A stretch of 64,000 nucleotides of DNA from Cohnella algarum (GTDB lineage Bacteria; Bacillota; Bacilli; Paenibacillales; Paenibacillaceae), in the NCBI RefSeq assembly GCF_016937515.1, contig NZ_JAFHKM010000002.1:2227001-2291000 (forward strand). The letters are read 5' to 3'. This document shows, piece by piece, positions 18,106 to 26,491 of this stretch (positions within the stretch are counted from its first letter, which is position 1; every line of letters begins with the position of its first letter). Both the position numbers and the translations under genes were made by a program. The notes under the pieces were generated by a model that was not told where the DNA came from, did not search any database, and saw nothing but the letters and a program-made list of their open reading frames with translations.

Positions 18106-19485
18106 ATGCCGTCACATGTCATCGATATGATCATGCTTCAAAACAATTTCGGCACCGCGGAAATGCGCCAGGTGTGGTCGGACGAGAGCCGGCTGCAGAA
18201 GCATCTGGACGTCGAGGCGGCGCTCGCCCTTGCGGAAGCGGAATTGGGCCTCATCCCCGCCGAAGCGGCGGCGGTCATTGCGGACAAGGCGAAGGTAGAG
18301 CTGATGAACATCCAGGAAATCGCGCTGGAAGTGCTGAAGGTCAAGCATTCCCTGATGCCGACGCTGAAGGCGCTGCAAAAGCTGTGCGGTCCCGAGCACG
18401 GGGAATGGGTGCACTACGGCGCGACGACGCAGGACATCGTAGACACCGGGATGATGCTGCAACTGAAGGAAGCCCATCGCATCATCGTGCGCGATTTGCG
18501 CGCGGTAGCCCGCGAGCTTGCCCGCTTGGCGCGCGAGCACCGGGAAACGCCGATGGCCGGACGCTCCCACGGCATGCAGGGCTTGCCGACGACGTTCGGC
18601 TTCAAAGTCGCCGTGCTGCTCGACGAGGTCATCCGCCATCTGGACCGGCTGCGCGAAGCCGAAGCCCGCGTGTTTGCCGGCGTGATGGGCGGCGGCGTCG
18701 GGACGTACGCTTCGTTCGGGCCGCAAGGTCCTGAAGTGGAGCGGCTGACGATGGAGCGACTGGGCCTCAAAGCCCCGAACATTAGCTGGCACTCGTCCCG
18801 AGACCGTTCGGCCGAATATGCCGGCCTGCTCGGCATGATCAGCGGCACCCTCGGCAAAATGGGCAACGAATTTTACAATTTGATGCGCACGGAGATCGAC
18901 GAGGTGGAGGAGCCGTTCACTTCCGGGAAAATCGGTTCCTCGACAATGCCGCACAAGCGGAATCCGGCGGCGCTGGAAGGGCTCGCGAGCCTGACCAAGC
19001 CGGTCCGCTACAATGCGGCGCTCGTGCAAGAGTCGATGATCGTGGAGCACGAGCGCGACGCGATGTCGTGGCGCGGAGAATGGATCGCGCTGCCGGAAAG
19101 CTGCATCTATCTCGCGTCGCAGCTCGCCTCCGCGAAGGCGATTCTGGCGGGACTCGTCGTGAAGCCGGAAAATATGCTGCGGAACTTGAATATGCTCGGC
19201 GGGCTGCTGCTGTCCGAGCGCGTCATGTTCGCCCTTGCGAAGCCGATGGGCAAACAGACGGCTCACGAAGTCGTGTACGAGCTGTGCATGAAGAGCGTCG
19301 AAGAAAATATCCCGTTCCGCGAGGTGCTGATGGAAGACGCCCGGGTCCGGGAGTCGGTCAGCCGGGAGGAACTGGAACGGCTGATGGATCCGTCCACCTA
19401 TTTGGGCTCAGCTCCGCAAACGGTGGACCGGGTGCTGGCGGCTGCCGAAGCGACGGGCTGGCTGAAGGAGGACGACCAAGGATGA
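18106..19485 (+). CDS. Adenylosuccinate lyase-like enzyme (fumarase/aspartase superfamily)
   Basis: 459 residues with the superfamily signature SSTMPHKRNP at about residues 278-287 and the GATTQDIVDTGMM and AGRSHGMQG motifs. Closest in style to PurB and 3-carboxymuconate cycloisomerase-like proteins. These enzymes eliminate an amine, or close a lactone, with release of fumarate or a related acid. It sits in a catabolic operon without purine genes and is overlapped by a desuccinylase-like gene, so a dedicated role is more likely than purine synthesis. One possibility is cleavage of an N-substituted aspartate into fumarate and an amine. AGGAGG lies upstream of ATG 18106. Confidence 0.85.
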   Translation: MPSHVIDMIMLQNNFGTAEMRQVWSDESRLQKHLDVEAALALAEAELGLIPAEAAAVIADKAKVELMNIQEIALEVLKVKHSLMPTLKALQKLCGPEHGEWVHYGATTQDIVDTGMMLQLKEAHRIIVRDLRAVARELARLAREHRETPMAGRSHGMQGLPTTFGFKVAVLLDEVIRHLDRLREAEARVFAGVMGGGVGTYASFGPQGPEVERLTMERLGLKAPNISWHSSRDRSAEYAGLLGMISGTLGKMGNEFYNLMRTEIDEVEEPFTSGKIGSSTMPHKRNPAALEGLASLTKPVRYNAALVQESMIVEHERDAMSWRGEWIALPESCIYLASQLASAKAILAGLVVKPENMLRNLNMLGGLLLSERVMFALAKPMGKQTAHEVVYELCMKSVEENIPFREVLMEDARVRESVSREELERLMDPSTYLGSAPQTVDRVLAAAEATGWLKEDDQG

Positions 19486-20525
19486 GCGAGAACCGGAACA
19501 TTGCATGGGGAGAGCTTGAAGCGGCGCCGGGCGAGTATGCGGCCGGCATGGTGAAGGTGGCGGAGCTGTCTCACGGCGGCTCGGTGCAAATGCCCGTCAT
19601 GATCGTGAACGGGACGAAGCCGGGGCCTCGCCTGTGGCTCAACGGGGCCATTCACGGGGACGAGCTGAACGGCCCGATGGCGATTCGCGGCCTGCTCCCG
19701 CGCCTGGATCCGCAGAAGCTGGCGGGGGCGATCATCGCCACTCCGATCTCCAACCCGCTGGCTTTTCACGCGCGCCAAAAAAATACGCCCCAGGACGGGC
19801 TGGACATGGACATGCAGTTTCCCGGAGACGCGAAAGGGACGCTTTCCCAGCGGCTTGCCCACCTTTTGTTCGAACAAATCCGGCGGCTCGCGACGCATCT
19901 GATCGATTTTCATACGCTCGGCACACCTTATGACGCGCTTCCCTACACCGTGTTCAAGCGGTTGCCGGCGGCCGAGTCGGACGTTTGCGACCAGGCGGAA
20001 CGAATGGCCAGGGTTTTCGGCGGAACCGCGCACTGCCGGGTCGATCTCGGGGGGAATCTGAACGAGCTGCCGGGCAACGTGGCCGGATTCCTGGACGTTC
20101 AGTGCCTGAAGCACGGCATTCCCGCCTTTATGACGGAGATCGGCTCCGGCGGCCACATTCAACCGGACATGGTCGCTTTCGGGGAAAGAGGCATTATGGC
20201 GGTTCTGCACGATTTGGGCATGTGGCCGGAGAAGCCGGACGCGCTTGAGACGGCCTCTGCCGCAAAACCGCTTACGCTGACGAGACGGCGGTTTCTTTAT
20301 GCGGATCATGGCGGCATCGTGACCGACAGCGCCCCGAGCGGGTCGATCGTGAAGCAAGGGGAACTGATTTGCCGCATCGTCGATATGTTCGGCACCGTGC
20401 AGGCAGTTCGCGCCGAACAGGATACGTACATTATCGCTTCCCGGAAAAACCCGCCGGTCGACACCGGCGACCGGGTGGCGTTCGTAGGCATCGAATGGCA
20501 GGAGGACGGAGGACAACATGGCTAA
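19482..20525 (+). CDS. M14 family zinc amidohydrolase (AstE/aspartoacylase-like)
   Basis: 347 residues from ATG 19482, which overlaps the previous stop (ATGA); the frame is open upstream but inside the lyase gene. The zinc ligands of the succinylglutamate desuccinylase/aspartoacylase family are visible as GAIHGDELNG (His58, Glu61) and IDFHTLG (His144). The C-terminal beta domain (RRFLYADHGGIVTDSAPSG...) is typical of the family. It should remove an acyl group from an N-acyl amino acid or amide. Neighbours are a fumarase-superfamily lyase and a GNAT enzyme whose start it overlaps by 8 bp, so the three are likely made together. Confidence 0.85.
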   Translation: MSENRNIAWGELEAAPGEYAAGMVKVAELSHGGSVQMPVMIVNGTKPGPRLWLNGAIHGDELNGPMAIRGLLPRLDPQKLAGAIIATPISNPLAFHARQKNTPQDGLDMDMQFPGDAKGTLSQRLAHLLFEQIRRLATHLIDFHTLGTPYDALPYTVFKRLPAAESDVCDQAERMARVFGGTAHCRVDLGGNLNELPGNVAGFLDVQCLKHGIPAFMTEIGSGGHIQPDMVAFGERGIMAVLHDLGMWPEKPDALETASAAKPLTLTRRRFLYADHGGIVTDSAPSGSIVKQGELICRIVDMFGTVQAVRAEQDTYIIASRKNPPVDTGDRVAFVGIEWQEDGGQHG

Positions 20526-21030
20526 CTTTCGCATGGCAACTTTGGAAGACGGACCCGCTTTGCTGGATTTGACGCTGCGCGCCTATGCGCCGATCCGCGA
20601 GCTTGGCATCAACTTCGCCGCCGCTACGGCGGATTTGGCTCTGGTGGAGAAAAACATCCGGGAGCACATGTGCTTCGTGATGGAAGAGGACGGGAAAATC
20701 GTCTCCACGATATCGGCGAGAATGCCGTGGGGACCGAACCCGGGGCCGTTCGGCGTGCCGCATCTGTGGTGGTTTGCCAGCGATCCGGAAGCGGGACGGA
20801 AAGGAATCGGCCGGGAAATGATCACGTGGTGCGAGGAGACGATGGTCCGGGATACGCTGAAATCCCCGGCCGTCTCGCTCGGCACGGCCGACCGTCATCC
20901 GTGGCTGATCGAAATGTACAAGCGGCGCAATTACGAAATCCAGGGCACCAAGGATTTGGGCAAAGGGCACATTACGATTTTCATGAAAAAAATACTCATT
21001 CCGGACATGCCGGCGCAAGGAGGACACTGA
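20518..21030 (+). CDS. GNAT family N-acetyltransferase
   Basis: 170 residues. The acetyl-CoA binding loop of GNAT enzymes appears as DPEAGRKGIGREMITWCEE (about residues 83-101), followed by GTADRHPWLIEMYKRRNYE, the usual C-terminal GNAT strand-helix. It overlaps the M14 hydrolase gene by 8 bp and is 1 nt from the nitroreductase gene. The acceptor could be an amine produced in the pathway or a toxic intermediate; the sequence does not tell. Start ATG 20518 has AGGAGG 7-8 nt upstream within the previous gene. Confidence 0.85.
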   Translation: MANFRMATLEDGPALLDLTLRAYAPIRELGINFAAATADLALVEKNIREHMCFVMEEDGKIVSTISARMPWGPNPGPFGVPHLWWFASDPEAGRKGIGREMITWCEETMVRDTLKSPAVSLGTADRHPWLIEMYKRRNYEIQGTKDLGKGHITIFMKKILIPDMPAQGGH

Positions 21031-21031
21031 A

Positions 21032-21862
21032 ATGGATCGCTTCTCGCTCGACGGCGCTCCGGTATTCGAAGCGCTGCGCAACCCGGTCATCGATCAGATG
21101 ACGCGCCACTCGTCGGTTCGCAGCTTCGATTCAGGCCGCGAGCTTCCCGAAGGGGTCGTCGAAATGATGATGGCTTCGGCCCAAAGCGCGCCCACGTCCT
21201 CCAACTTCCAATCGTGGAGCGTCGTCGTCATCCGCGACCCGGAGCGGAAAAAGCAAATGCAGGAGCTGTGCGACAATCAGGGGTTTATCGGCGAGGCGCC
21301 GCTGTTCCTTGCCTTTTGCGCGGATACGTACCGGCATCGTCAGGTAACCGCCAAGCAAGGCTATCGCTTCGGCTCCGATTATTTGGAGCTGCTGCTCGTC
21401 TCCGTGATCGACAGCGCCCTGGCCGCGCAGAACGCCGCGCTGGCTGCGGAAAGCATGGGGCTCGGCTGCTGCATGGTCGGCGCGATCCGCAATCGGGCGC
21501 GCGAGGTGGCCGAACTGCTGGAGCTTCCGCACGGCGTGTTCGCGACGGCCGGACTGGCCGTAGGCTATCCTTCCCGTCCGAGCGGCGTGAAGCCGCGCCT
21601 TCCGCAATCGGTCGTCGTACACCGGGAAAAGTATTCGGCCGAATCGATGGAGGAAGGCATCGCGGCTTACGACGAACGAATGGCGAAAACCGATATTTAC
21701 AAGGGGCGGCGGGTTCGCATTCCCGGCGTCACGCCCGAGCCCGAACAGGATACCGGGCATTACGGTTGGGCTGAGCACACCGCCCGGCGGATGGCGCGCG
21801 GCAACGAATTCCGCCGCGGCCTGGCTCCTTTTTTGAAAGAACACGGCTTTGTGCTTGAATAA
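21032..21862 (+). CDS. NAD(P)H-dependent nitroreductase (NfsA/Frp-like flavoprotein)
   Basis: 276 residues of the nitroreductase superfamily. The N-terminal FMN-binding motif is HSSVRSFDSGRELPEG (about residues 26-41), followed by SAQSAPTSSNFQSWSVVVI. The middle AESMGLGCCMVGAIRN and the long C-terminal extension with RRMARGNEFRRGLAPFLKEHGF place it in the NfsA-like group that uses NADPH. In this operon it may reduce a quinone, nitro or enone intermediate, or simply regenerate cofactor. It follows the GNAT gene by 1 nt. Confidence 0.85.
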   Translation: MDRFSLDGAPVFEALRNPVIDQMTRHSSVRSFDSGRELPEGVVEMMMASAQSAPTSSNFQSWSVVVIRDPERKKQMQELCDNQGFIGEAPLFLAFCADTYRHRQVTAKQGYRFGSDYLELLLVSVIDSALAAQNAALAAESMGLGCCMVGAIRNRAREVAELLELPHGVFATAGLAVGYPSRPSGVKPRLPQSVVVHREKYSAESMEEGIAAYDERMAKTDIYKGRRVRIPGVTPEPEQDTGHYGWAEHTARRMARGNEFRRGLAPFLKEHGFVLE

Positions 21863-21911
21863 GCGGCATGATCGGCACAACTAGAGACGAGCGAAGGAAG
21901 GAGCCAGTTCA

Positions 21912-23579
21912 ATGACCCCTGCGTTGGGAAGAGATCTGTTGTTTCAACTTCTGCAAGATTACGAAGTGGCCCACGTATTCGGCAATCCCGGAACGAGCGA
22001 ACTGCCCTTCATCGACGGGTTTCCGAATTACGCGGATATCGAATATGTCACCGCGCTGCATGAGGCGAACGCGGTCGGAATGGCGATGGGCTACGCCAGG
22101 CAATCGGGCAAGCCCGGGGTCGTCATTCTTCATGTCGCGCCGGGCCTGGCGAACGGCATGGGCAATATTTACAATGCGTATCGGGCCGGCATCCCCCTAG
22201 TCGTGATCGTCGGGCAGCACCATACCCGCATGCTGATCGAGGAGCCGATTCTGGCGGGAGATCATGTCGGGCAAGTCCGCAGCATGACCAAGTGGGCGCA
22301 CGAGGTGCGGCATGCGGAGGAGCTGCCGACCGCGCTGCATCGCGCGTTCAAGGTGGCGATGACGCCGCCGCACGGCCCGGTCTTTCTTTCGATCCCGTAC
22401 GATATTTCGCTGGCGCCGGCCGCGGTCGAGCGCCTGAGCCCTCCGACGAAGGTGGCCTCCGGCTTCTGCGCGGAGCGATCGGCTCTGGAGGAGATCGCGA
22501 AGGAGCTTTTGGACGCGAAGCGTCCCCTGATCGTGGCGGGAGACGGCGTCGGAGACGCAGATGCCCATCTCGAAGTGCAGCGGCTGGCCGAACAACTCGG
22601 CATCGGCATCATGTCCGAAGGCATGCCGACGAGGCAGAATGCGGATAACCGGCATTCCCACTTTGTCGGAACGCTGCCGATGAACGCAAGGCAAATCCGG
22701 CAAACGTTGGGCGAGTACGACCTTCTTTTCTACGTCGGCGTAGGCGCCCAGGCGCCCGTCGCGCTGTACGATAACGGCGGAAGCCTGGTACAACCCGGCA
22801 CGAAGGTCGTTTACTTGCACGACGATCCGTGGGAGATCGGCAAAAACGTGACCGGAGGAACGGGTGCCTGGGGCGAGATCAAGGCGAGTCTTGCCGCGTT
22901 AATCGGCATCGCCAGCGAATTGTCGGCTCCCCTTCGGGAGGAGATCCGGCGCAGAGGCGAAGAGGTCGCTTCCAAAGCGCAGGCTCGGCGGACGTCGTTA
23001 GAGGCGGCGCTGCTGGCGGACCGCGAAAAAGGGGCGATCTCCGCCAAAATCGTCGCCGCGGAGCTGGCGAAGCTTCTGCCGCGGGACGGCAAGTTCACGC
23101 TGGTCAACGAAGCGGTATCCAACGCGATGCCGTTCGTCGAGTACGTTCATCTCTGGGATCCGAAGCAGTATACGGCGGGCAAGGGGGGCGGTCTGGGCCA
23201 CGGCTCCGCGCAAGCCGTCGGCACGGCGATTGCCGATCGCGACCGAACCGTCGTCAGCCTGCTCGGGGACGGGACGTTTTTATATTATCCGCAAATTTTA
23301 TACAGCGCGGTGAAATCGAAGGCCCGCGTTTTGTTTCTCGTCGTGAACAACCGCGCTTACCACGTTTTGAAAACGGGTCGAAAAGCGATCGGAGCGCCGC
23401 TTGGCGATCACTACCTGGACTGCCTGGATCTTGACGGACCCGCGGATTTGCTCCCGATGGCGGAAGGATTCGGAGTGCCGGCCGAGCGCGTAACCGCGAT
23501 CGAAGCGCTGCCGGACGCCCTGCAAAGAGGCTTGAACGCCCAGGGACCCTACTTCCTGGATATCGCGGTAACAACCTGA
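21912..23579 (+). CDS. Thiamine-diphosphate enzyme, benzoylformate decarboxylase-like
   Basis: 555 residues with the three ThDP domains. The N-terminus carries FGNPGTSELPFID, the benzoylformate decarboxylase style, with the cofactor-activating Glu in ALHEANAVGMA and a His in ILHVAPGLANGMG. The C-terminal ThDP motif is LLGDGTFLYYPQ...VNNRAYH. Benzoylformate decarboxylase converts a 2-oxo acid to an aldehyde and CO2. The next gene encodes an aldehyde dehydrogenase, a pairing that fits oxidation of the resulting aldehyde. Other ThDP lyases with this N-terminus exist, so the exact 2-oxo acid is unknown. Confidence 0.82.
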   Translation: MTPALGRDLLFQLLQDYEVAHVFGNPGTSELPFIDGFPNYADIEYVTALHEANAVGMAMGYARQSGKPGVVILHVAPGLANGMGNIYNAYRAGIPLVVIVGQHHTRMLIEEPILAGDHVGQVRSMTKWAHEVRHAEELPTALHRAFKVAMTPPHGPVFLSIPYDISLAPAAVERLSPPTKVASGFCAERSALEEIAKELLDAKRPLIVAGDGVGDADAHLEVQRLAEQLGIGIMSEGMPTRQNADNRHSHFVGTLPMNARQIRQTLGEYDLLFYVGVGAQAPVALYDNGGSLVQPGTKVVYLHDDPWEIGKNVTGGTGAWGEIKASLAALIGIASELSAPLREEIRRRGEEVASKAQARRTSLEAALLADREKGAISAKIVAAELAKLLPRDGKFTLVNEAVSNAMPFVEYVHLWDPKQYTAGKGGGLGHGSAQAVGTAIADRDRTVVSLLGDGTFLYYPQILYSAVKSKARVLFLVVNNRAYHVLKTGRKAIGAPLGDHYLDCLDLDGPADLLPMAEGFGVPAERVTAIEALPDALQRGLNAQGPYFLDIAVTT

Positions 23580-23595
23580 GGAGGAGGCTGCGGCC

Positions 23596-25023
23596 ATGGA
23601 CGCGAACTTGTACATTAACGGAGAATGGGTCGAGACGGAAAAACGGATCGACGTGGAAAATCCGGCGACGCTCGAAACGGTCGGATCGATCGCTTATGCG
23701 GGGAAAGCGGAAGCGCTGCGCGCGGTCGAAGCCGCGGAGGCGGCGCTGCCCGCCTGGCGAAGCCGGACGGCGGCCGAACGGGCGGCGCTGCTCATGCGCT
23801 GGCATCGGCTGATCGACGAGCATAAAGAAGAAATCGGCCGCATCATGACGCTGGAGCAAGGCAAACCGCTGCCGGAAGCGATCGGCGAGGTGAATTACGC
23901 GAACAGCTTCCTGTCCTGGTTTGCGGAGGAGGCGAAGCGGGTTTACGGACAGACGGTGCCGGCATCCGCGCCGAACAAGCGCCTTCTCGTGTTGAAGCAG
24001 CCCGTGGGGGTCGTAGCCGCCATCACGCCGTGGAACTTTCCGGCCGCGATGATTACGCGCAAGGTGGGCCCGGCCATCGCGGCCGGCTGCACCGTCGTCG
24101 TGAAGCCTTCGGAGTTTACGCCGCTCACCGCCTACAAGCTCGTCGAGCTCGCCCATGAAGCGGGGATTCCGGCGGGAGTGATCAATGTCGTCACGGGGAA
24201 CGACAAGGAAATCGGGGAAGCCTGGATGTCCGACGAGCGCGTGCGCAAGGTGTCCTTCACCGGCTCGACTCGCGTCGGCAAGCTGCTCATGCGCCAGGCC
24301 GCGGATACGGTGAAAAATATTTCCCTCGAACTCGGGGGCCATGCTCCGTTTATCGTGACGCAAAGCGCGAACCTCGATTTGGCCGTCAGAGAGCTGATGG
24401 CCCCCAAGTTCCGCAACGCCGGTCAAACGTGCATGTGCCCGAACCGCGTATACGTGCATGAATCGATTCGGGATGAGTTCGTACGGCGGCTGACGGACGA
24501 AGTGCGGAAATTGAAGGTCGGGAACGGGCTTGAGGAGGGCGTTGCCGTCGGCCCGCTCATTAACAAGGCCGCGGTCGAAAAGGTAGACGCCCATCTAGTG
24601 GACGCTCTTGTCAAAGGGGCCAAGCTGGAGACGCCCGCAGCGGATCCTGCGGCAATCGGCAAAGGCTACTTCGTTCAGCCCGCGGTCCTGACGAACGTAA
24701 CCGACGATATGCTCTGCATGCAAGAAGAAACGTTCGGGCCGGTCGCTCCGGTTGCGACTTACCGCACGACGGAGGAAGTTGTGCGGCGCGCGAACGCTTC
24801 GCGCTACGGCCTTGCGGCGTACGTCTTCACCCAGGACCTTCAAGAGGCTTTCGCGATTTCGGAAGGGCTGGAATACGGGATCGTCGGCTTGAACGACGGC
24901 TTGCCCGCAACGGCCCAGGCGCCGTTCGGCGGCATGAAGGAGAGCGGAATCGGCCGGGAAGGCGGGCATTGGGGCATCGAGGAATTCATCGAAGTGAAAT
25001 ACGTTTCGTTAAGTTTGGGTTAA
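23596..25023 (+). CDS. NAD(P)-dependent aldehyde dehydrogenase, succinate-semialdehyde dehydrogenase type
   Basis: 475 residues, complete ALDH fold. The catalytic Cys279 lies in FRNAGQTCMCPNR and the general base Glu245 in LELGGHAPF. The CMCPNR region and overall pattern resemble GabD-like succinate-semialdehyde or glycolaldehyde dehydrogenases. It follows the decarboxylase gene by 16 nt, with GAGGAGG upstream, and should oxidise the aldehyde made by that enzyme. A strong terminator follows directly, so it closes the catabolic operon. Aldehyde chain length cannot be read from sequence. Confidence 0.88.
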   Translation: MDANLYINGEWVETEKRIDVENPATLETVGSIAYAGKAEALRAVEAAEAALPAWRSRTAAERAALLMRWHRLIDEHKEEIGRIMTLEQGKPLPEAIGEVNYANSFLSWFAEEAKRVYGQTVPASAPNKRLLVLKQPVGVVAAITPWNFPAAMITRKVGPAIAAGCTVVVKPSEFTPLTAYKLVELAHEAGIPAGVINVVTGNDKEIGEAWMSDERVRKVSFTGSTRVGKLLMRQAADTVKNISLELGGHAPFIVTQSANLDLAVRELMAPKFRNAGQTCMCPNRVYVHESIRDEFVRRLTDEVRKLKVGNGLEEGVAVGPLINKAAVEKVDAHLVDALVKGAKLETPAADPAAIGKGYFVQPAVLTNVTDDMLCMQEETFGPVAPVATYRTTEEVVRRANASRYGLAAYVFTQDLQEAFAISEGLEYGIVGLNDGLPATAQAPFGGMKESGIGREGGHWGIEEFIEVKYVSLSLG

Positions 25024-25040
25024 CGGCTAAAGGCATGGCG

Positions 25041-25100
25041 AAACCGCGAATGCCGCTTCCTTGCTCGCTTTGCGAGGGGAGCGGCATTCGCGGTTTTTTT
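25041..25100 (+). terminator. Intrinsic terminator closing the catabolic operon
   Basis: A 17-bp perfect stem (25041-25057 with 25080-25096), a 22-nt loop that contains a second small hairpin, and a run of T to 25100. It also sits 3' of the convergent oxidoreductase gene. Confidence 0.92.
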
Positions 25101-25108
25101 GGGGTCCG

Positions 25109-26359
25109 TTATTTTTTAAACGCCACGCCCTGTTCGGCCAGCCGCTCATGCAGCCGCGGAATGGAGATGTCCGCTACGGGAACGTCCGCTTCGATCGCAA
25201 GCGAGGCGGCGATGCCGGCGGCCTGGCCGAGAGCGAAGCAGGTCGCCTGCACGCGCATCGAGGACATGGCGACATGGGTGGCGGAAATGCTGCGCCCGGC
25301 GACGATCAAGCCTTCGACGCTGACCGGCAGCATGCAGCGGTACGGAATGTCGTAGCCGTCCAGCTTGCGTTCGTCCGTATTCGCGCCGCCGGTCGGGTTG
25401 TGGATGTCGATCTCGTAGTTGGTTTGGGCGACGACGTCCTCGAACCGCCTGCCGCTCGTCAAATCGTCCTCCGTCAGCGTATAACGGCCTTCGATCTGGT
25501 TCGTCTCCCGCACGCCGACCTGACCGGGCACGTGGGAGAGGATATAATTTCCATGCTCGTGGCGCTGCAGGTAGTTGGCGACGGAGAACACTTGCCGCAG
25601 CGCTTCTTTTTCCGCATAATTGACGTCTTCGATCTTCGCGCCGTTCCCCTTGACCCGCGTCATATTGACGAGCAGCGTGCCGTTGCCCATTCGGCTCCAG
25701 TACAGGTGGCGGCCTTGCGGCAAATCGGATACCGATTCATAGCGGTAACAATCCTCCGGCAAATACTGGCGCACCGGCTTGCCCGTATCCTGCATCATGA
25801 ACATCAGCGTCATCGGCTGGGTCAACCCGTCTTCGTCGCGCCCCGAGCGGATCGGCACGCCGGCGTCCGATGCCACCCTCGCGTCCCCGGTACAGTCGAT
25901 GAAGACGCGGCCTTCGAACGCCCGCAGCCCTTCCCGCGTATTGGCGATTACGCCCGCGACCCGGTTCCCGTTCATGACGGAGGCGACGAAGCTCGTGTGG
26001 TAATAGACGTACACGCCTTCTTTTTCGAGCTTTTGATTCAAGTAATGGCGCAGCTCGAAAGGCGAATACTGCGGCCAGATCGACTCGTGATGCGAATCCG
26101 GCAGCGCGTCGGGAAGAAATTCCGAAATGATCTCGCGGTAAATCCCCGTTACGTTGCCGACTCCCATGAATATGCTTACATTTCCGAGCGTGCCCATCCC
26201 GCCGAGCTGGCCGGAATGCTCCAGCAAAATCGTTTTCCGGCCGGAGCGCGCCGCGCTGATCGCCGCCGCCGTGCCCGCCGGTCCTCCCCCGATCACGACG
26301 ACGTCGGCTGAATCGTGGATCGGAACGGTTCGCTCCATCGTGACTTCCCGATTGGACAT
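25109..26359 (-). CDS. FAD-dependent oxidoreductase (FAD_oxidored family)
   Basis: 416 residues. The N-terminal FAD fold shows VVVIGGGPAGTAAAISAARSG (about residues 20-40) followed by HSGQLGGMGTLGNV. The end carries GLIVAGRSISATHVAMSSMRVQATCFALGQAAG, the pattern of the PF12831 family often found next to sugar or polyol catabolic regulators. It is divergent from the LacI regulator gene across an inverted repeat, so it is the likely target of that regulator. AAGGGAGA lies 8 nt before ATG 26359. Substrate unknown. Confidence 0.85.
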   Translation of the reverse strand: MSNREVTMERTVPIHDSADVVVIGGGPAGTAAAISAARSGRKTILLEHSGQLGGMGTLGNVSIFMGVGNVTGIYREIISEFLPDALPDSHHESIWPQYSPFELRHYLNQKLEKEGVYVYYHTSFVASVMNGNRVAGVIANTREGLRAFEGRVFIDCTGDARVASDAGVPIRSGRDEDGLTQPMTLMFMMQDTGKPVRQYLPEDCYRYESVSDLPQGRHLYWSRMGNGTLLVNMTRVKGNGAKIEDVNYAEKEALRQVFSVANYLQRHEHGNYILSHVPGQVGVRETNQIEGRYTLTEDDLTSGRRFEDVVAQTNYEIDIHNPTGGANTDERKLDGYDIPYRCMLPVSVEGLIVAGRSISATHVAMSSMRVQATCFALGQAAGIAASLAIEADVPVADISIPRLHERLAEQGVAFKK

Positions 26360-26414
26360 GTCTCAGGTCTCCCTTCGGTTTTTGCATCGTTCTCTTATTC
26401 GCCTCCATTGTAGG

Positions 26415-26446
26415 AAAAATGAAACCTCATTTATAGTTTCATTTTT
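26415..26446. promoter_or_regulatory. Perfect inverted repeat, likely operator of the LacI-type regulator
   Basis: AAAAATGAAAC (26415-26425) and its exact reverse complement GTTTCATTTTT (26436-26446) are separated by 10 nt in the gap between the divergent oxidoreductase and LacI genes. The symmetric arms and position suggest the operator that controls both genes. It is AT-rich and lacks the central CG typical of many LacI operators, so another regulator is possible. Confidence 0.6.
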
Positions 26447-26491
26447 GTTACAATTAAGGCGATTAACTTTCAGGAAGGAGCGAAGCGCCGA

